The position numbers were made by a program, and so were the translations under genes. From contig WFXF01000004.1 in NCBI GenBank assembly GCA_015490755.1, forward strand, positions 1-53,780: a stretch of DNA of 53,780 bases. Direction: 5' to 3'. A model generated the notes under the pieces. It was not told where the DNA came from. It saw nothing but the letters and a program-made list of their open reading frames with translations, and made no database searches. Below, piece after piece: positions 26,875-35,870 of this stretch (position 1 is its first letter; each line of letters opens with the position of its first letter). This DNA comes from Gammaproteobacteria bacterium. Lineage in GTDB: Bacteria > Pseudomonadota > Gammaproteobacteria > JAADGQ01.

Positions 26875-27693
26875 TTATTCACCCAGACAGGCATCCACCA
26901 CTTCCATCAAACCTGAAATCGTCTCCAGATCATCGGTCAGCGGTTCAACAATGGCCGCTCTGCAAGCCTCTTTTAAATTCATGCCAGATTGAATCAGGCT
27001 GCCGCAATAAACCAGCAAACGTGTTGAAACACCCTCTTCCAGATCATAACCATCCAGGGCACGCAGTGCTTTTGCCAAATCAACCAACTGCCTGGACTTC
27101 TCTTCTGGAAGCCCTGACTCCTGATGAACAATTCGCACTTCCAGACCGGCTTCAGGGTAATCAAAACTTACTGCCAAAAAGCGCTGGCGAGTGCTGGGCT
27201 TCATCCCTTTTAACAGATGCTGATAACCTGGGTTATATGAAACCACTAACATGAATTCATCGGGCGCATGAAGCAGTTCACCTGTGCGCTCAAGGGGTAA
27301 AATCCGGCGGTCATCCGTTAATGGATGAAGAATCACGGTTGTATCCTTTCGTGCTTCAACCACCTCATCGAGATAACAGATCGCCCCTTCCCTGACCGCT
27401 CGTGTCAAAGGGCCATCACACCAGACGGTTTCGCCATCACCGATCAAATGCCGCCCAACTAAATCTGCAGCGGTCAGATCATCATGGCAAGCCACGGTAT
27501 AAAGTGGTCGCCCTAACTTTGCGGCCATATGCTCAACAAAACGGGTTTTACCACAACCTGTAGGGCCTTTAATCAAAAGTGGTAATTTATTCTTATAGGC
27601 ATGCTCAAACAAGGTGACTTCGTTCGCTTGAGCTTTATAAAACGGAATTTGTTTAACATCACTGCTGCTTAATGCGCTCACTTCACTCAACAT
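26875..27693 (-). CDS. norQ: nitric oxide reductase activation ATPase NorQ
   Basis: A 272-residue MoxR-type AAA+ protein of the CbbQ/NirQ/NorQ group. Walker A is GPTGCGKT (43-50), Walker B with acidic residues is AICYLDEVVEARKDT, and the C-terminal half carries sensor motifs (VVSYNPGYQ) and the CbbQ C-terminal region. It powers activation of NorCB together with NorD. AGGAG stands nine bases before the ATG. It is separated from norB by 63 bases that include a terminator-like hairpin. Confidence 0.95.
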   Translation of the reverse strand: MLSEVSALSSSDVKQIPFYKAQANEVTLFEHAYKNKLPLLIKGPTGCGKTRFVEHMAAKLGRPLYTVACHDDLTAADLVGRHLIGDGETVWCDGPLTRAVREGAICYLDEVVEARKDTTVILHPLTDDRRILPLERTGELLHAPDEFMLVVSYNPGYQHLLKGMKPSTRQRFLAVSFDYPEAGLEVRIVHQESGLPEEKSRQLVDLAKALRALDGYDLEEGVSTRLLVYCGSLIQSGMNLKEACRAAIVEPLTDDLETISGLMEVVDACLGE

Positions 27694-27708
27694 GTCACAC
27701 GCTCCTAT

Positions 27709-27738
27709 GAAAAGAAAGGGGGCGTGAAATACGCCCCC
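27709..27738 (-). terminator. intra-operon intrinsic terminator between norB and norQ
   Basis: On the minus strand GGGGGCGT (27738-27731 read as complement) pairs with ACGCCCCC over a five-base loop, giving an eight-base-pair GC-rich stem at 27718-27738, followed by CTTTCTTTT. It lies after the norB stop and before norQ. It would end most norCB transcripts and let a fraction continue into norQ, matching the need for more structural subunit than activator. Confidence 0.7.
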
Positions 27739-27756
27739 AATATGATCCTCTGTTGA

Positions 27757-29157
<1,401 letters not shown>

Positions 29158-29592
29158 TTAACCCTGAATATTGGGTGGCCAGTTATTGGTATTAATCTCA
29201 GAAGTCCACTTAAGGAATTGTGCAATACCCTCCAGCTCCTCTTCTGTCAGATTAAACTGCGGCATACTACGGCGACCCGGTACGCCTTCAACGGGACGAC
29301 TCTTAATCATCACTTTTATGGCTTCGGTACTATGCCCCAGACGTTGATAGACATTCCCAAGTTCAGGCGCAAAATAGGCTCCTTCACCCAATATTGTATG
29401 GCAACCCACACAGTTATTGTCCTCCCAGACTTTCTTGCCCAGAGCCACCTCCGGGGTAATATTTTGGCGATTGTCACGTTCGGGCAGTCGCTCCATGGTG
29501 TCAACAGTCAATCCAACAAACAGCAAGAATGAAAACAGTCCGCCGCCGATGAAGATATTGCGAGCCATGGATTTAGTGAAAGGTTCACTCAT
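29158..29592 (-). CDS. norC: nitric oxide reductase cytochrome c subunit
   Basis: The 144-residue subunit has one N-terminal membrane anchor (residues about 11-30) and a periplasmic cytochrome c domain with the haem motif CVGCH at 61-65 and a distal methionine in GRRSMPQFN. It passes electrons to NorB. The start at 29592 is preferred over 29631 because AGGAGAAGGAT precedes it and the product begins MSEPFTKSMARN like other NorC proteins. It is the first gene of the operon behind the FNR/DNR-type site. Confidence 0.95.
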   Translation of the reverse strand: MSEPFTKSMARNIFIGGGLFSFLLFVGLTVDTMERLPERDNRQNITPEVALGKKVWEDNNCVGCHTILGEGAYFAPELGNVYQRLGHSTEAIKVMIKSRPVEGVPGRRSMPQFNLTEEELEGIAQFLKWTSEINTNNWPPNIQG

Positions 29593-29629
29593 ATCCTTCT
29601 CCTTTTGTGTATTATTGTATTGTTTAAGC

Positions 29630-29671
29630 ATTTAACTGCATCACCAGGCTTTTCTCCTTGACCTAGATCAA
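29630..29671 (-). promoter_or_regulatory. class II FNR/DNR-type promoter for norCB, shared with the divergent regulator
   Basis: TTGATCTAGGTCAA on the minus strand (29671-29658) is one base from the FNR/DNR consensus TTGAT-N4-ATCAA. Its centre lies 32 bases from the centre of a TTAAAT -10 (29635-29630), the spacing expected when the activator sits at -41.5, so transcription of norC should start near 29623. On the plus strand the same site is centred about -41.5 from a possible start near 29706, ahead of the divergent regulator, with a weaker -10. Confidence 0.75.
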
Positions 29672-29724
29672 GCGCTATCGGTACAAACATCAATATCCAT
29701 TAAAGATATTTGAGGTATTTAAAG

Positions 29725-30408
29725 GTGGAATGGAATAAAACAGACATAGAGCAGCTATACAACTCATCCTTATTCTCAGGGCTGGACGAACAGCAACTAA
29801 AACAAGCCCTGAAAAATACCCAAATCAAAAGAATGAAAAGTGGTGAACAACTCTTTTCCCAAGGCGAAGATGCCAATCATTTTTTCTGGTTAAAAGCAGG
29901 TCTAGTCAAAATCTATCGCCTCTCTCCGGCAGGAGAAGAGAAGGTGATCGAAGTGGCCAGACCAGGTCAAACTTTTGCCGAAGCCATCATGTTCGCTGGC
30001 AAACCCCGTCACTACCATGTCAGTGCAGATTTTATAGAAGGCGGTGAAGTCTGGTGCTTTTCAAATCATGATTTCAAAGAAATTTTAAGGCACTCCGTAG
30101 ATACATGTTTTCACCTGATGACCAATATGAGCAGGCGCCTGCACAAACATATTAACGAGATCGACCGATTAACATTGCAAACGGCCACGGATAGAGTGAT
30201 TAACTATCTATTACTGAACATGCCTGAAAATAACGATGAAATTCACCTTCTAACATCCAAGCAGATGCTTGCTGCGCAGCTCTCTATAAAACCGGAAACA
30301 CTCTCTCGAACACTGCGAAAGCTTAATAATGAAGGATTGATCAAGACAGAAGGAAACGTGATCAGAGTATTGAACCTTGAAGCATTGCATAAAAAAGTGG
30401 AAGTATAG
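29725..30408 (+). CDS. Crp/Fnr-family regulator, Dnr-like
   Basis: The likely start is a GTG at 29725 with GAGG nine bases upstream (227 residues); a TTG at 29710 adds five residues without a binding site. An N-terminal cyclic-nucleotide-binding-like sensor domain (about 20-140) is followed by a long dimer helix and a helix-turn-helix (KQMLAAQLSIKPETLSRTLRKL). The N-terminal cysteine cluster of FNR is absent, which with the position beside norCB points to an NO-responsive DNR/NnrR type acting through haem. The ETLSR recognition helix matches proteins that bind TTGAT-type sites such as the one at 29658-29671. Confidence 0.85.
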   Translation: MEWNKTDIEQLYNSSLFSGLDEQQLKQALKNTQIKRMKSGEQLFSQGEDANHFFWLKAGLVKIYRLSPAGEEKVIEVARPGQTFAEAIMFAGKPRHYHVSADFIEGGEVWCFSNHDFKEILRHSVDTCFHLMTNMSRRLHKHINEIDRLTLQTATDRVINYLLLNMPENNDEIHLLTSKQMLAAQLSIKPETLSRTLRKLNNEGLIKTEGNVIRVLNLEALHKKVEV

Positions 30409-30458
30409 CCTTTTAAAAAGCAATAACTTTAATCTTTAAAAGCGACCAAAAGACAGGC

Positions 30459-30487
30459 TTGATACTCAACATCAATCTGACCATAAT
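30459..30487 (+). promoter_or_regulatory. sigma-70 promoter for vapBC
   Basis: TTGATA (30459-30464) and CATAAT (30482-30487) are separated by 17 bases, 38 bases before the vapB start codon, with CAGGGA as ribosome binding site. Confidence 0.55.
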
Positions 30488-30525
30488 AAAGATTCTTACT
30501 ACAATTCTTACCAGGGAATAAACGT

Positions 30526-30783
30526 ATGTTAGCTGCTACAGTAAAACTCTCAAGCAAAGGTCAAGTTGTCATCCCAAAGGATATTCGTGATTCACTACAT
30601 TGGGGAGTGGGTGTAGAGCTGGTTTTGTTGACAACAGAGCATGGCATTATGTTGTCAACAAAACCACCTGAAAAGAAAAAGCTTTCAGCAAAATCTCTAC
30701 GTGGATTTTTACAACATACAGGTGAACCTGTTTCAACCAAACAATTATGTAAGCCAGTAGAGTATGACAATGATCGCTTTTGA
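30526..30783 (+). CDS. vapB: AbrB/MazE-type antitoxin VapB
   Basis: An 85-residue protein with an N-terminal swapped-hairpin SpoVT/AbrB domain (TVKLSSKGQVVIPKDIRDSL) followed by a flexible toxin-binding tail (SAKSLRGFLQHTG). Such antitoxins neutralise the PIN toxin and repress their own promoter. It has its own likely promoter and overlaps vapC by up to 20 bases. Placed between the Dnr-like regulator and a porin, it looks like an accessory insertion. Confidence 0.88.
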   Translation: MLAATVKLSSKGQVVIPKDIRDSLHWGVGVELVLLTTEHGIMLSTKPPEKKKLSAKSLRGFLQHTGEPVSTKQLCKPVEYDNDRF

Positions 30784-31159
30784 CACAAACTTATTAGTAC
30801 GCATCGCTGTTAATGATGACCATCGGCAAGCTGAAATTGCAGAGCAATTACTTGACTCAAATGAAGTGTTTATTTCACGGACAGTGCTATTAGAAACTGA
30901 GTGGGTATTACGTTCAATTTATAAAAAATCATGTGGTGATATTGCTACGTTTTTTGAAAATGCCTTGATGACTAAAAACCTTGTGATAGAAAACTCTCTG
31001 GAAGTGGGTCATGCCCTTGAGTGGTATAAATTAGGTGCTGATTTTGCAGATGCTATACACCTTTGTATTTGTGGAGAAAACATACTCCATACCTTTGATG
31101 CTGGATTTTGTAAGGCAGCTCATAATCTACACATAACACCAGCGCTTAAAGTTTTATAA
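30764..31159 (+). CDS. vapC: PIN-domain ribonuclease toxin VapC
   Basis: The 131-residue protein has the four conserved acidic residues of PIN nucleases: Asp in IAFDTNLLVR near the N-terminus, Glu in LLETEWVLRS, Asp in GADFADAIHL and Asp in HTFDAGFCK. VapC toxins typically cut initiator tRNA or 23S rRNA. The start may be at 30764 or at the second ATG (30770); both are inside the end of vapB, so translation is coupled. All catalytic positions are intact. Confidence 0.9.
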   Translation: MTMIAFDTNLLVRIAVNDDHRQAEIAEQLLDSNEVFISRTVLLETEWVLRSIYKKSCGDIATFFENALMTKNLVIENSLEVGHALEWYKLGADFADAIHLCICGENILHTFDAGFCKAAHNLHITPALKVL

Positions 31160-31188
31160 CCGCAACCTTTTTATTAAGATGCGGTTAT
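31156..31188. terminator. hairpin between convergent vapC and porin genes
   Basis: ATAACCGCA (31156-31164) pairs with TGCGGTTAT (31180-31188) over a 15-base loop. The left arm includes the vapC stop codon. On the plus strand it is followed by an AT-rich run containing TATTTTTTATA. It probably serves as the terminator for one or both convergent genes; the loop is long for a strong intrinsic terminator. Confidence 0.5.
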
Positions 31189-31212
31189 AAAAATATTTTT
31201 TATAAGATGACA

Positions 31213-32418
31213 CTAAAACGTTGCCTGCCCCATCAACCATAACTTATCAGTATCCGTAGCATATGTATCTGCACTATAGCTTGCATATTTCGCCAGGAGT
31301 TTATAGTTTTTACTAAACTTCTTAATTGCAACAAGATCAATTTCAGAGCCGTACTTATCACTGCTATTGTCAGCACTGAAGTTACGATAAACAGCCATCA
31401 GCTTCACACCACTGACCTTGCCACTGATTGAAAAAGAGAGATCAACCAGACCATCTTCTGGTGTGACCAAAAACTTATCGGCCCAACCATTCATCGCATG
31501 CTTTGTTGCCAGTGGCGTACCAAATGCATAAGTTCCATCACCACCCAGCACCTCATAACCTAATTTTGCGGTAATACCTGATGCCTTAACACCGAATTCA
31601 CCCAGAAAGTAATCTGCATCAATCGTACTAGCACCGTCTTTATAAGAACTTTGAGATGCAAACTCAGCGGTGTAAAGCAGTTTGATCACCTCGGCAACTT
31701 CCGTATCACCCGTAAAACGCAGACCTAACGTTGAGTTAGACTCAGTAGGCGCATCAGTTAACTCAAGGAAATACCCATAACCCGTGACCTTACCTATAGG
31801 CAAACCAGAATATGATGCATTGACTAAATGGGTTTTTGTATCAGTATCACCGCCAGTAATCGTATTTACATTGTTAACATAACCATAAACAATAGTTGTA
31901 TCTGTTAACGAAGTATTAACGACGGTCAATGCATCAAAAGATTGTGCATTTTGACGCCAGCCGACATTACCAATAAAACGGGCGTTATCAAAAATAACTT
32001 CTTGCCGACCCAATTTAACAGTGGTACCAGCCATGTTATAAGCCAAATAACTTTGGTTAACTTCGCTCGTCGCCGGATCGGCAACAACAGGATAATTCTT
32101 CTTTCCATTCGTTTTGCTGTTGAAATCATCAACCAGCGCCTTTACATGCTCTCCCTGCATAAAAAGGCTGAACCCCTGAAAATCACCTGTTTTATAAGAT
32201 AAACGAGAGCGTAGAGTCATGGCATTTGCTTTATCACTGATTCCCGTTTGATCAACACTTTCATAACGTAAACGAAAATCAACAGTCGCTTTGCCAGAGC
32301 TCATCGCATCCGCGAAAGGGTCGGCTTGCACCGACTGCATATAGCCCACAGTTGTCAGACCTATTATTGCACTGCCCACCAGCGCTTTACTCAATACAAC
32401 ATTTAGTGATTTTTTCAT
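31213..32418 (-). CDS. outer-membrane porin (Opr/alginate-export-like)
   Basis: The start at 32418 has AGGGAACAGAG before it and gives a typical signal peptide (MKKSLNVVLSKALVGS... ending near SVQADPFADAM); an upstream frame to 32448 is less likely. The mature part (about 370 residues) shows repeated amphipathic strands, the opening TVDFRLRYESVDQ and a TVKLGRQEVIFDNARFIGNVGWRQN segment typical of AlgE/OprD-type barrels, and a C-terminal Phe (LMGQATF). The substrate is unknown. It is monocistronic, converging on vapBC. Confidence 0.8.
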   Translation of the reverse strand: MKKSLNVVLSKALVGSAIIGLTTVGYMQSVQADPFADAMSSGKATVDFRLRYESVDQTGISDKANAMTLRSRLSYKTGDFQGFSLFMQGEHVKALVDDFNSKTNGKKNYPVVADPATSEVNQSYLAYNMAGTTVKLGRQEVIFDNARFIGNVGWRQNAQSFDALTVVNTSLTDTTIVYGYVNNVNTITGGDTDTKTHLVNASYSGLPIGKVTGYGYFLELTDAPTESNSTLGLRFTGDTEVAEVIKLLYTAEFASQSSYKDGASTIDADYFLGEFGVKASGITAKLGYEVLGGDGTYAFGTPLATKHAMNGWADKFLVTPEDGLVDLSFSISGKVSGVKLMAVYRNFSADNSSDKYGSEIDLVAIKKFSKNYKLLAKYASYSADTYATDTDKLWLMGQATF

Positions 32419-32597
32419 CTCTGTTCCCTGCTCATTAACAATCAACACACAGGTAAGAGCAAAAAATATACCAGAAATTTTAATTCTTATTTTTCAAGAT
32501 GTTATCAACAACAAATAAAAACATAATCTGATTTTTATTCATTTATGCACCAACATGACCTTTCAATGCGCCTTGATGTGTCAAAAATATGCCTCAT

Positions 32598-34547
32598 TCA
32601 GGATCGCGAATAAAACATCGGCCCACCCCGGAACGGGGCAAATCCTGTACCAAAAATAATTCCTGCATCCAGCAGGTCAGAATCTTTGACAATACCTTCC
32701 TCCAAACAAGCATGGGCTTCATCCAGCAGACGTTTGATCAAACGTTGCTGCACATCATGAATCGTCGCATCACTGGCTTTACAGCGTTTTTTCTCTATTT
32801 TTCCTTTTTTATATTGATAAAACCCTTGTCCCGTTTTTCGACCCAAATGACCCGATTTAACCAGTTCAGCCAACCGGTCCGGAACTTTAGCCTGCAACTG
32901 CTCAGACAAAATTCCCGCTACGGAATAACAGATATCCAGACCAACCGTATCCGCCAGTTCAACAGGCCCCATCGGCATTCCAAAATCAAGCGCCGCTTCA
33001 TCAATCACTTCAGGTGCAACCCCTTCTGATTCCAAAGTCACCGCTTCCAGCAAGTACGGCATCAATACACGATTCACTAAAAACCCCGGTGAACTTTTCA
33101 CCGGCAAGGGCAAACGATTGATATGACGGGTCAATGCCGCCGCTTGCAGCGCAGCCTCAGGATCAGTTAACGCTCCACTCACGATCTCAACCAGCTGCAT
33201 TTTGGCCACAGGATTAAAAAAGTGCAATCCGACCAATCGTTCAGGATTCTCCAGTGCTTCCCCTAATACTTCAAGCGGAATACTGGAGGTATTGGTCGCA
33301 AGTAGAGCCCCTTTCTTCAACTGTGGCTCTATTTCACGAAACAGTGACTGCTTCGCATCCACATCTTCAAAAATGGCTTCAATCACAACATCTGCACGAG
33401 ATAAGCCTATGCCCTCCATGTCAGGCCTTAACCGCTCCAGAGCTTCGGTGATTAAACGGGGTTGTTTCAGGCGCTTCTTAAATAAGCCATGCGCTCGTTG
33501 CATCACACGCGCCAGCGATTCATACTGACGATCCTGTATCGTGACATGCAGACCACAAAGTGCGCACCACGCCGCAATATCGCCACCCATCACACCGCCG
33601 CCAATAACGTGAATATATTTAGGGGTAAATAGTGATTTTTTGCCTTGTGACTTAAGTTGCTCTTGCAGAAAAAAAACACGCACTAAATTTTGTGCGGTTT
33701 CACCAATAATCAAGCGAGCCACTGAAGCCGCCTCTTCACGCATCATCAGCTTTTTATCACCACCATACTGATCCCATAAATCAATCAACGCATAGGGTGC
33801 GGGGTAATGCTCAGGTCGAACACGCTTTTTAACTTGCCGCCGCAATATCAGAGCCAACAACTGCCGCGCAGGTGAATAATTTGTCAACATTTTCCAGCCA
33901 CTTGCTTTGCTGACAGCAGGTTGCTGCATGATGATCTGACGAGCCGCTCGCTGTAACTGGCGCTGTGGCACAGCCGCATCCACCAAACCCATTTTTTTTG
34001 CGCGGCGCGCATGAACGGCTCGACCGCTCAGCATCATATTCATCGCCGCAGGTGCACCCACCAAGCGAGTCAAACGTACTGATCCACCAAAACCGGGGTG
34101 AATTCCCAGGAGCACTTCAGGCAAACCCAGCTTTGTTTTAGGGTTTTCATCTGCAACGCGGTAATCGCAGGCCAATGCCAACTCCAGACCACCTCCCAGA
34201 CAAAACCCGTGAATCAGTGCCAAAGTCGGAATATTCAACCGCTCCAGACAGTTAAATACCGCTTGCCCATGACGGATAAGCTCTAATGCCTCCTCATAAG
34301 TTTTAATCTCTTTAAACGCATTGACATCCGCACCCGCAATAAAACCACTCTCTTTTTTTGACTGAATGATCAAACCACGGGGTTTTTCTGTTTGAAGCTG
34401 TTTTAACACGGCTTCAAACTCATCCAATACCTCATAGCTCAAGACATTGGTTGTCGCATCCGCCTTATCCAGACTCAACCAGACGATGCCATCATCGTCA
34501 TCCACACGTTGCCAGTGATTATTCTGAAGATTCTCTTTTTCTGACAT
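32598..34547 (-). CDS. fadJ: FadJ/FadB-type fatty acid oxidation alpha subunit
   Basis: A 649-residue bifunctional enzyme: an N-terminal enoyl-CoA hydratase domain (about 1-190; GADVNAFKEI and LGLPEVLLGIHPGFGGSVRL) and a C-terminal 3-hydroxyacyl-CoA dehydrogenase (Rossmann GGGVMGGDIA near 320; FFNPVAKMQLVEIV; PGFLVNRVL). The start at 34547 follows AGGGGCGAG ten bases after the thiolase stop; a frame to 34622 lies within the thiolase gene. It is shorter than E. coli FadJ (714). Whether it is the FadB or FadJ orthologue cannot be settled by eye. Confidence 0.88.
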   Translation of the reverse strand: MSEKENLQNNHWQRVDDDDGIVWLSLDKADATTNVLSYEVLDEFEAVLKQLQTEKPRGLIIQSKKESGFIAGADVNAFKEIKTYEEALELIRHGQAVFNCLERLNIPTLALIHGFCLGGGLELALACDYRVADENPKTKLGLPEVLLGIHPGFGGSVRLTRLVGAPAAMNMMLSGRAVHARRAKKMGLVDAAVPQRQLQRAARQIIMQQPAVSKASGWKMLTNYSPARQLLALILRRQVKKRVRPEHYPAPYALIDLWDQYGGDKKLMMREEAASVARLIIGETAQNLVRVFFLQEQLKSQGKKSLFTPKYIHVIGGGVMGGDIAAWCALCGLHVTIQDRQYESLARVMQRAHGLFKKRLKQPRLITEALERLRPDMEGIGLSRADVVIEAIFEDVDAKQSLFREIEPQLKKGALLATNTSSIPLEVLGEALENPERLVGLHFFNPVAKMQLVEIVSGALTDPEAALQAAALTRHINRLPLPVKSSPGFLVNRVLMPYLLEAVTLESEGVAPEVIDEAALDFGMPMGPVELADTVGLDICYSVAGILSEQLQAKVPDRLAELVKSGHLGRKTGQGFYQYKKGKIEKKRCKASDATIHDVQQRLIKRLLDEAHACLEEGIVKDSDLLDAGIIFGTGFAPFRGGPMFYSRS

Positions 34548-34557
34548 GATCTCGCCC

Positions 34558-35862
34558 CTAAACTCGTTCGAGCAACATCGCTCCACCCTGCCCGCCTCCA
34601 ATACAGAGACTGGCAATCCCACGTTTAGCCTGGTTACGCTTTAAAACATGCAACAGATGCAGCACAATACGTGCGCCACTGGCACCTACCGGATGCCCAA
34701 GGCTGATACCGCCACCATCGACATTGAGCCGCATTTCATCAATCTCCCCGACAACACTTCGCCGCCCCAGCGATTCACGGCAAAAAACCGGATCTTGCCA
34801 GGCTTTTATACAGGCGATCACTTGCGCGGCAAAGGCCTCATTAATTTCCCAATAATCTATTTTTTCAGGAGTAAAGCGATGGTTTTTTAATATTTTTGCC
34901 ATGGCATAGGTGGGACCTAAACCCATCTGCGCCGGATCAAGCCCAGACCACTGACATTCAACAATTCGCCCCAAAACCGGTAGCTGATATTTTTCAATGG
35001 CTTCCTCACTCGCTAAAACCAGCAGTGCCGCACCGTCCGTCACTTGAGCACTGTTGCCTGCCGTCACCATTCCAAACTTACGATCAAATACCGGCTTCAG
35101 TTTGGCCAGACGCTCCATTGAAGAGTCCCGACGCAGCCCATCATCCTCGTTATAATAGTGGCCTTTGGTATCATAAATTGTTTCGATCTCTTGCATATCA
35201 CCTGCATCCTGTGCCGCTGCCAAACGCTGATGACTGCGCATCGCATAAGCATCCATCGCTTCACGATCGATATTAAAACGCTCGGCCAAAATCTCTGCCG
35301 TTTGCCCCATGGAGAGCCCCACCACATGATCGGTCAAACCTTTTAAAATACCAATAACGGGTACTAAATGTGCGGGTCGCAACATTGCGAGCATCTTCAG
35401 CTTTGCAGAAAATGTACGGGCGCGACTCCAGTCCCCCAGCCAGGCCACCATTGAATTATTCAGCATAACCGGTGCATAGCTCATCGCTTCAACCCCACCC
35501 GCCAATACCAGATCTGAACGACCCGTAGCGATATTCAGTGCAGCACTATCCAGAGCTTGCATGCCTGACGCACAGTTGCGTTGCACCGTCCATGCCGGCA
35601 CATGGTGGCCGCACTGCAACCTCAGCGCCACCACTCGAGCAATATTGACCTCTTCAGGCCCGGACATCACACACCCCAAAATGACCTCATCAAGATCATT
35701 CGGCTCAAAAGGTTGACGAGCCAATAATGAACTTCCTGCTGCCACCGCCAGTGACGAAGCAGTGAAAGCCCCCGGTTTACCTTGCGCTTTTAAAAAAGGA
35801 GTGCGTGAGCCGTCAACAATATAAACAGCTCGACCTGGATAACTGCTTGCTTTTAGTGCCAC
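34558..35862 (-). CDS. fadI: acetyl-CoA acyltransferase (thiolase), FadI-like
   Basis: The 434-residue thiolase has the acyl-accepting Cys in QRNCASGMQALDSAA (near residue 97), the catalytic His in GGGISLGHPVGASGAR and the second Cys in CIGGGQGGAML, with NEAFAAQ between. The N-terminal VDGSRTPFLKAQG and the length of about 435 fit FadI better than FadA (about 387). It forms the thiolase step after FadJ and lies between fadE and fadJ with gaps of 8 and 10 bases, one beta-oxidation transcript. Confidence 0.88.
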   Translation of the reverse strand: MALKASSYPGRAVYIVDGSRTPFLKAQGKPGAFTASSLAVAAGSSLLARQPFEPNDLDEVILGCVMSGPEEVNIARVVALRLQCGHHVPAWTVQRNCASGMQALDSAALNIATGRSDLVLAGGVEAMSYAPVMLNNSMVAWLGDWSRARTFSAKLKMLAMLRPAHLVPVIGILKGLTDHVVGLSMGQTAEILAERFNIDREAMDAYAMRSHQRLAAAQDAGDMQEIETIYDTKGHYYNEDDGLRRDSSMERLAKLKPVFDRKFGMVTAGNSAQVTDGAALLVLASEEAIEKYQLPVLGRIVECQWSGLDPAQMGLGPTYAMAKILKNHRFTPEKIDYWEINEAFAAQVIACIKAWQDPVFCRESLGRRSVVGEIDEMRLNVDGGGISLGHPVGASGARIVLHLLHVLKRNQAKRGIASLCIGGGQGGAMLLERV

Positions 35863-35870
35863 TTTTTACC

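Noticed and set aside
32560-32580. TTGATGTGTCAA upstream of the porin as an FNR/DNR site
   Set aside because: The half-sites are two bases closer than in TTGAT-N4-ATCAA, so the spacing is wrong.
32589-33029. 146-codon plus-strand frame opposite the fadJ-like gene
   Set aside because: It lies wholly antisense to a strongly conserved enzyme and its product is low in recognisable structure; an antisense shadow.
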